From contig CAMOIA010000032.1 in assembly GCA_946615785.1 (NCBI GenBank), forward strand, positions 1-10,075: DNA of 10,075 nucleotides. The letters are read 5' to 3'. Origin of the DNA: an uncultured Clostridia bacterium. Its GTDB lineage: Bacteria > Bacillota > Clostridia > Christensenellales > Aristaeellaceae. Made by a program: the position numbers and the translations under genes. This document shows, piece by piece, positions 6,107-10,075 of the stretch (positions are counted from its first letter, which is position 1; each line of letters begins with the position of its first letter). The notes beneath the pieces were generated by a model. It made no database searches, had not been told where the DNA came from, and saw only the letters and a program-made list of their open reading frames with translations.

Positions 6107-7504
6107 ATGCGCTCTTATGTGAATGAGAAGGCGAAAGACCTGATTGTCGCGTATATCGGGGGCGGTTCCCGCGGCTGGGCATGGGGGTTCATGACGGACC
6201 TGGCCATGGACGCGGATATGTGCGGTACGGTCCGGCTGTATGATATCGACCACGCTGCTGCGGAAAAAAATCAGATCATCGGCAGCAGGATCAGCGCGCA
6301 TCCGGACGCTGTTTCCCATTGGACGTACGAGGTGAGCGATTCCCTGCAGGCAGCGCTGACGGGAGCGGATTTCGTGGTGATCTCCATCCTGCCGGCCACG
6401 TTTGAAGAGATGCGCTCGGACGTGCACCTGCCTGAGCGCGTCGGCGTGTATCAGCCGGTCGGCGACACGGTCGGGGCCGGCGGCTTCATGCGGGCCATGC
6501 GCACCATTCCCATGTACGTGACCATCGCCGAGGCCATCCGCGACTTTGCGCCGGACGCCTGGGTGATCAATTACACCAATCCCATGTCCCTGTGCGTCCG
6601 CACGCTGTATGAAGTGTTCCCGGCGGTGAAGGCCTTTGGCTGCTGCCATGAAGTGTTCGGCACGCAGCACCTTCTGTGCTCGATGCTGAAAACGGAAGCG
6701 GGCATCGAGGGCGTAAAGCGCCAGGAACTGTATACCACCGTGACCGGCATCAACCATTTTACCTGGCTGACGCGCGCAAGCTACAAGGGCATGGACCTGA
6801 TGCCCATGTACGCCGCGTTTGCCGACAAGTATTTTGAAACCGGCTATGACGAGGGCGGGGACAAGAACTGGATGAACAGCTCCTTCAGCTGCGCGCAGAG
6901 GGTCAAATTCGACCTGTTCCGGCGCTATGACGCCATCGCTGCGGCGGGCGACAGGCACCTTGCGGAATTCACGGCGCCGTGGTACACAAGGGATCCGGAA
7001 ACCGTGCGGGAATGGAAATTCGGCCTTACCAGCGTCGACTGGCGCGTTGAGGACCTGCACCGCCGGCTGAAGCGTTCGGAGGATCTGGTCAGCGGAAAGG
7101 AAGCCATTACCCTCAAGCCCTCCGGGGAGGAAGGCCATCTGCTTCTCAAAGCCGTGCTCGGCCTCGGAGACCTCATTTCCAACGTCAACATTCCAAACCG
7201 CGGGCAGATTCCCAATCTGCCGCTGGGCGCGGTGGTGGAGACCAACGCCATGTTCGGGCGCGACCGCATCGAGCCTTTGTTCGCCGGGGCGATGCCGCAA
7301 AGCATCCTGCCGCTGGTCGCGCGGCACATCTACAACCAGGAAAACACCCTCACGGCCGCTTTGCACTGCGACCGGAAACTGGGCTTTTCCACCTTCATGA
7401 ACGACCCGCAGCTCGCTTCCGTTTCCATGAAGGACGGGAAGAAGCTCTTTGACGACATGCTTGAAAACCAGCGGGCGTATCTGCCCAAGGGCTGGTTCGA
7501 ATAA
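6107..7504 (+). CDS. Family GH4 NAD-dependent glycosidase, probable alpha-galacturonidase or alpha-glucuronidase (LplD-like)
   Basis: This 465-residue cytoplasmic enzyme belongs to glycoside hydrolase family 4, which cleaves glycosides by a redox elimination mechanism using NAD+ and a divalent metal. The N-terminal Rossmann fold begins with VAYIGGGSRGWAWG at 14-27, and VRLYDID at 42-48 probably contacts the cofactor ribose. Substrate and metal residues are in VINYTNPM (153-160), C180-H181-E182-V183 and GINHF (214-218, H217). The CHEV form of the catalytic tetrad, rather than CHSV, is what I recall for uronic-acid-specific members such as B. subtilis LplD and a Thermotoga alpha-glucuronidase. 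The start at 6107 is chosen because GGAGG lies six bases upstream (6096-6100) and the longer frame would begin within the promoter. Nearby uxaB supports a role in galacturonate release. Alpha-glucuronidase activity is the main alternative. Confidence 0.87.
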   Translation: MRSYVNEKAKDLIVAYIGGGSRGWAWGFMTDLAMDADMCGTVRLYDIDHAAAEKNQIIGSRISAHPDAVSHWTYEVSDSLQAALTGADFVVISILPATFEEMRSDVHLPERVGVYQPVGDTVGAGGFMRAMRTIPMYVTIAEAIRDFAPDAWVINYTNPMSLCVRTLYEVFPAVKAFGCCHEVFGTQHLLCSMLKTEAGIEGVKRQELYTTVTGINHFTWLTRASYKGMDLMPMYAAFADKYFETGYDEGGDKNWMNSSFSCAQRVKFDLFRRYDAIAAAGDRHLAEFTAPWYTRDPETVREWKFGLTSVDWRVEDLHRRLKRSEDLVSGKEAITLKPSGEEGHLLLKAVLGLGDLISNVNIPNRGQIPNLPLGAVVETNAMFGRDRIEPLFAGAMPQSILPLVARHIYNQENTLTAALHCDRKLGFSTFMNDPQLASVSMKDGKKLFDDMLENQRAYLPKGWFE

Positions 7505-7513
7505 ACCCTTGGG

Positions 7514-7546
7514 GCCGCGGTGGGGTGAACCTGCCGCGGCTTTTTT
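7514..7546 (+). terminator. Terminator after the GH4 gene
   Basis: An 11-bp stem (7514-7524 with 7530-7540, containing two G-T pairs) with a 5-base loop is followed by six T at 7541-7546. It starts 10 bases after the stop codon and isolates the glycosidase gene from pyrG. Confidence 0.9.
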
Positions 7547-7586
7547 GCGCATTCGGAAAACGTACAGCGGGAATACAAAGCGTGCC

Positions 7587-7616
7587 TTGACACAAGGCAT
7601 TGCCGCCCTGTACAAT
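7587..7616 (+). promoter_or_regulatory. Promoter of pyrG
   Basis: A perfect TTGACA (7587-7592) and TACAAT (7611-7616) are 18 bases apart, 71 bases before the gene's RBS. The expected start is the G at 7622 or 7623, giving a leader of about 80 bases that contains the hairpin described separately. An ATG at 7600 that is in frame with pyrG lies within this promoter and cannot be the start. Confidence 0.85.
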
Positions 7617-7624
7617 CAGTTGGC

Positions 7625-7665
7625 AAGCAAAGGAGCGTATCGTGCGTGCCCCTTTGCTTTTTCTT
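7625..7665 (+). promoter_or_regulatory. pyrG leader hairpin with U-tract, candidate attenuator
   Basis: AAGCAAAGG (7625-7633) and CCTTTGCTT (7651-7659) form a perfect 9-bp stem; the inner part can add a few weaker pairs around 7635-7649. The run TTTTTCTT (7658-7665) follows, so the structure has the form of an intrinsic terminator placed between promoter and gene. In Bacillus and relatives pyrG is controlled by such a terminator in response to CTP. The hairpin is seen; the control mechanism is inference. The 5' arm also contains an AAAGGAG that could act as a ribosome binding site for a GTG at 7642. Confidence 0.6.
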
Positions 7666-7701
7666 GTGGGCTGCACGGGACGGATTGCGGAGGAAAGGGC
7701 A

Positions 7702-9303
7702 ATGACAAAATACATCTTTGTGACCGGCGGCGTGGTATCCGGCCTTGGGAAAGGCATCACCGCGGCCAGCCTCGGACGGCTTTTGAAGGCCCGGGGGCTG
7801 AAGGTGGCGGCGCAGAAGCTGGATCCGTATATCAACGTGGATCCGGGCACGATGAGTCCTTACCAGCACGGCGAGGTTTACGTGACGGAGGACGGCGCGG
7901 AGACGGACCTGGATCTGGGCCATTACGAGCGGTTCATCGACGAGGACCTGAACAAGTATTCCAACCTGACCACCGGAAAGGTCTACGCGAACGTGATCCG
8001 GAAGGAGCGAAAGGGCGGGTATCTCGGCTCCACCGTCCAGACCATCCCGCATATCACCGACGAGATCAAGCGCTTTATTTACCGCGTGGGGGAAAAGACC
8101 GACGCGGACGTGGTGATCACGGAGGTCGGCGGCACCATCGGCGATATCGAGAGCCAGCCGTTCATCGAGGCGATCCGCCAGGTGGGGCAGGAGGCGGGAA
8201 AGGAGAACACCCTGTATATTCATGTCACCCTCGTGCCCTACCTGAAGGCCAGCGGAGAACACAAATCAAAGCCCACACAGCACAGCGTGAAGGAACTGCA
8301 GGGTATGGGCATCCGGGCGGACGTCATTGTGCTCCGGGTGGACGAGAAGATCACGGACGCGTCCATTTTCTCCAAGATCGCGCATTTTTGCAATGTAAAG
8401 CCCGACTGCGTCATCGAAAACCTCACCCTGCCGATCCTGTATGAAGCGCCGCTGATGCTGGAAAAGGCGGGGCTTTCGGACATCGTGCTCCGCGAGCTGC
8501 ATCTGGAGGCGCCCAAAGCGGATCTTTCGGAGTGGGAGAACCTGGTCAGCCGCATCCGCTGTCCCGGAAAGCTTTGCCGCGTCGGGCTGGTGGGAAAATA
8601 CGTGCAGCTGCACGACGCCTATCTTTCGGTCGCAGAAGCGCTGCGCCACGCCGGCTACGGTCTGGACGCGAAGGTCGACATCAGCTGGATCGATTCGGAA
8701 ACGCTGAACGCGGACAACCTGGAATCGGTACTTGCACCGATGGACGCGCTGATCGTTCCGGGCGGTTTCGGCGGACGCGGCATCGAGGGCATGATCCTCA
8801 CGGCAAAATATGCCTGGGAGCATCATGTGCCCTACTTTGGCATCTGCCTTGGCATGCAGACGGCGGTCATCGCCTTTGCCAGGTACCGTGCAGGCCTTGC
8901 AGGGGCCGATTCGCGGGAATTTGACGAAAACGCGCCGTATCGGGTGATCGACTTCATGCCGGGCCAGAACGACGAGATCGAAAAGGGCGGGACGCTCCGT
9001 CTCGGCAGGTATCCATGCGTGCTGAAGGCAGGCACGGTTATTGAGCGCTGCTACGGCGTGCGTGAAATCAGCGAGCGCCACCGCCACCGGTATGAATTTG
9101 CCAACGCGTTCAGGGAAAAACTGGAAGGCGCGGGGCTGACGCTTTCAGGGCTCTCGCCGGACGGCAGGCTGGTGGAGACGGTGGAGCTTTCAGATGAACG
9201 CTTCTTTGTCGGGGTGCAGTTCCATCCGGAATTCAAATCCAGGCCGAACAAGCCCCATCCCCTGTTTACAGGCTTTGTCAAAGCGGCCCTTGAAAAAGAA
9301 TAA
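7702..9303 (+). CDS. pyrG: CTP synthase (glutamine-hydrolysing)
   Basis: This 533-residue cytoplasmic enzyme converts UTP to CTP using ATP and ammonia from glutamine, the last step of pyrimidine nucleotide synthesis. The synthase domain starts with KYIFVTGGVVSGLGKGIT (3-20, P-loop), followed by QKLDPYINVDPGTMSPYQHG (38-57) and EVGGTIGDIES (141-151), where UTP and inhibitory CTP bind. The glutaminase domain (about 290-533) has PGGFGGRG (353-360), the nucleophile C382 in GICLGMQ, and the triad partners H508 and E510 in GVQFHPE. Length is slightly below E. coli PyrG (545). The start at 7702 gives the conserved family N-terminus and has GGAGG eight bases upstream (7689-7693). A GTG at 7642 with its own RBS could give a form 20 residues longer. 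It is a single-gene unit between two uronate genes. Confidence 0.97.
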   Translation: MTKYIFVTGGVVSGLGKGITAASLGRLLKARGLKVAAQKLDPYINVDPGTMSPYQHGEVYVTEDGAETDLDLGHYERFIDEDLNKYSNLTTGKVYANVIRKERKGGYLGSTVQTIPHITDEIKRFIYRVGEKTDADVVITEVGGTIGDIESQPFIEAIRQVGQEAGKENTLYIHVTLVPYLKASGEHKSKPTQHSVKELQGMGIRADVIVLRVDEKITDASIFSKIAHFCNVKPDCVIENLTLPILYEAPLMLEKAGLSDIVLRELHLEAPKADLSEWENLVSRIRCPGKLCRVGLVGKYVQLHDAYLSVAEALRHAGYGLDAKVDISWIDSETLNADNLESVLAPMDALIVPGGFGGRGIEGMILTAKYAWEHHVPYFGICLGMQTAVIAFARYRAGLAGADSREFDENAPYRVIDFMPGQNDEIEKGGTLRLGRYPCVLKAGTVIERCYGVREISERHRHRYEFANAFREKLEGAGLTLSGLSPDGRLVETVELSDERFFVGVQFHPEFKSRPNKPHPLFTGFVKAALEKE

Positions 9304-9316
9304 TTGTTTGCCGTAA

Positions 9317-9337
9317 CCCCGCTGACGCGGGGCTTTT
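9317..9337 (+). terminator. Terminator after pyrG
   Basis: A compact 6-bp all-GC stem (CCCCGC at 9317-9322, GCGGGG at 9327-9332) with a TGAC loop is followed by C and four T. It begins 14 bases after the pyrG stop. The short T-run makes it weaker than the other terminators in the window, so some read-through into uxaB is possible. Confidence 0.75.
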
Positions 9338-9343
9338 ATCTGG

Positions 9344-9372
9344 TTGACTTTAAGGGCGGTTTCATGTATCCT
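9344..9372 (+). promoter_or_regulatory. Probable promoter of uxaB
   Basis: TTGACT (9344-9349) and TATCCT (9367-9372) are 17 bases apart. The -35 box is good and the -10 box weak, as in a gene that needs induction. The expected start near 9379 leaves a leader of about 40 bases. The gene's RBS AAAGGAGG is at 9404-9411, eight bases before the ATG. Confidence 0.55.
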
Positions 9373-9419
9373 TGGGGAAGGAAATTCAGCACTTGTCAGG
9401 ACTAAAGGAGGATACGGAT

Positions 9420-10075
9420 ATGGAAAAGCTCAGTTATGCGGCCCTTGAAAAGGCGGGCTACCAGGGATATGTGCTCAGGGATGCGCCGGAAAAGGTGATG
9501 CAGTTCGGGGAAGGCAATTTCCTGCGTGCTTTTGTGGACGCTTTTATCGACATTGCCAACGAACGCGTTGGATATAACGGAAAGGTCCTGGCCGTGCAGC
9601 CCATCGCGCAGGGACTCTCGGAGATCATCAACAGCCAGGAAGGCCTTTACACCCTCTACCTGCGGGGCAGCGAAAAGGGCGAGAAGGTGGATCAGAAGCG
9701 GGTCATTTCCGCCATGAGCCGCTGCGTGAATCCGTATACGGACTGGGAGGCGGTGCTTGAAGGCGCAAGGAGCGACGCGCTTGAAATCATCGTGTCCAAT
9801 ACCACAGAAGCGGGCATCGTGCACGATACCGAGAGCGCTTTTGACCAGACGCCGCCCATCAGTTTCCCGGCCAAGCTCACCCGCGTCCTTTACGAGCGCT
9901 TCACGGCGGGGAAGAAAGGTGTCGTGATCCTTTCCTGCGAACTGATCGACAACAACGGCAAAGAGCTTCTGCGCTGCGTGAACCAGTACATCGACGACTG
10001 GAAGCTTCCCGAGGCCTTCCGGCGCTATGTGAATGATGAGAACGTTTTCTGCTCCACCTTGGTGGACCGCATCGT
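9420..10075 (+). CDS. uxaB: Tagaturonate reductase (altronate oxidoreductase), N-terminal 218 residues, cut by window edge
   Basis: This NADH-dependent cytoplasmic enzyme reduces D-tagaturonate to D-altronate, the step after UxaC in galacturonate catabolism. The frame stays open to the last base without a stop, so the C-terminal half is missing (the family is about 480-500 residues). Family blocks visible are VMQFGEGNFLRAFVD (26-40, N-terminal Rossmann region), NSQEGLYTLYLRG (71-83), IIVSNTTEAGI (123-133), FPAKLTRVLYERF (149-161), LSCELIDNNGKEL (171-183) and FCSTLVDRI (210-218). These agree closely with E. coli UxaB as I remember it and less well with fructuronate reductase UxuB or mannitol dehydrogenase, which share the fold. 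The strong AAAGGAGG sets the start. With the GH4 uronidase 1.9 kb upstream it points to growth on pectin-type uronic acids. Confidence 0.93.
   Translation, partial: MEKLSYAALEKAGYQGYVLRDAPEKVMQFGEGNFLRAFVDAFIDIANERVGYNGKVLAVQPIAQGLSEIINSQEGLYTLYLRGSEKGEKVDQKRVISAMSRCVNPYTDWEAVLEGARSDALEIIVSNTTEAGIVHDTESAFDQTPPISFPAKLTRVLYERFTAGKKGVVILSCELIDNNGKELLRCVNQYIDDWKLPEAFRRYVNDENVFCSTLVDRI

Noticed and set aside
5906..7615. 569-codon minus-strand frame opposite the GH4 gene
   Set aside because: It is antisense to a clear GH4 enzyme and runs through two terminators and a promoter, with no recognisable protein features.
7641..7677. Alternative pairing of 7645-7652 with 7668-7677 as a pyrG antiterminator
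   Set aside because: Its downstream arm is made only after polymerase has passed the T-run, so it could not prevent termination; it may be a chance fold.
7600..7701. PyrG start at the ATG at 7600
   Set aside because: This codon lies between the -35 and -10 boxes of the pyrG promoter, and PyrG proteins begin directly with the (T/A)-K-(Y/F)-I-F-V-T-G-G block reached from 7702.

Overview
The window is GC-rich (about 60% by eye), densely coded DNA from a bacterial chromosome. It most likely comes from a Gram-positive, clostridia-like anaerobe of the Firmicutes/Bacillota. The clues are strong AAAGGAG-type ribosome binding sites, a histidyl-tRNA synthetase carrying the cysteine pairs common in clostridial versions, the Firmicutes-style hisS-aspS pair, a short EutH, and a two-gene ABC exporter of a kind common in clostridia. 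The lineage call is inference. There are eight genes, two of them cut by the window edges, in six transcription units. I see no tRNA, rRNA, CRISPR array, insertion sequence or phage gene.

Layout. (1) 1-2187 (+): the 3' part of hisS followed 6 bases later by aspS. This aspS is the short archaeal-type enzyme, not the roughly 590-residue bacterial one. A strong hairpin terminator at 2206-2237 probably serves both strands. (2) 2294-3361 (-): eutH, an ethanolamine-transporter homologue standing alone, with a clear promoter at 3394-3422. (3) 3558-5959 (+): an ABC-exporter ATPase and its large permease, overlapping by 4 bases. They are divergent from eutH, and a 14-bp palindrome lies over their promoter. 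A terminator follows at 5975-6007. (4) 6107-7504 (+): a family GH4 NAD-dependent glycosidase with a C-H-E-V catalytic motif, probably an alpha-galacturonidase or alpha-glucuronidase, with its own promoter and terminator. (5) 7702-9303 (+): pyrG, CTP synthase, preceded by a promoter and a leader hairpin with a U-tract that looks like an attenuator. (6) 9420 to the right edge (+): the 5' part of uxaB, tagaturonate reductase.

How the genes fit together. The GH4 enzyme and UxaB form a partial hexuronate (pectin-type) degradation theme: the glycosidase would release a uronic acid and UxaB would reduce tagaturonate to altronate. The housekeeping gene pyrG sits between them as an independent unit. 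hisS-aspS is a translation operon. EutH and the ABC exporter are membrane transport functions with no visible link to the rest. Most of the window is recognisable biology. The points most worth a second look are the archaeal-type AspRS in the hisS-aspS slot, the pyrG leader, the CHEV-type GH4 enzyme, the palindrome at the ABC promoter, the orphan eutH, and the internal repeat in the ABC permease. I do not see convincing evidence of a wholly new system.
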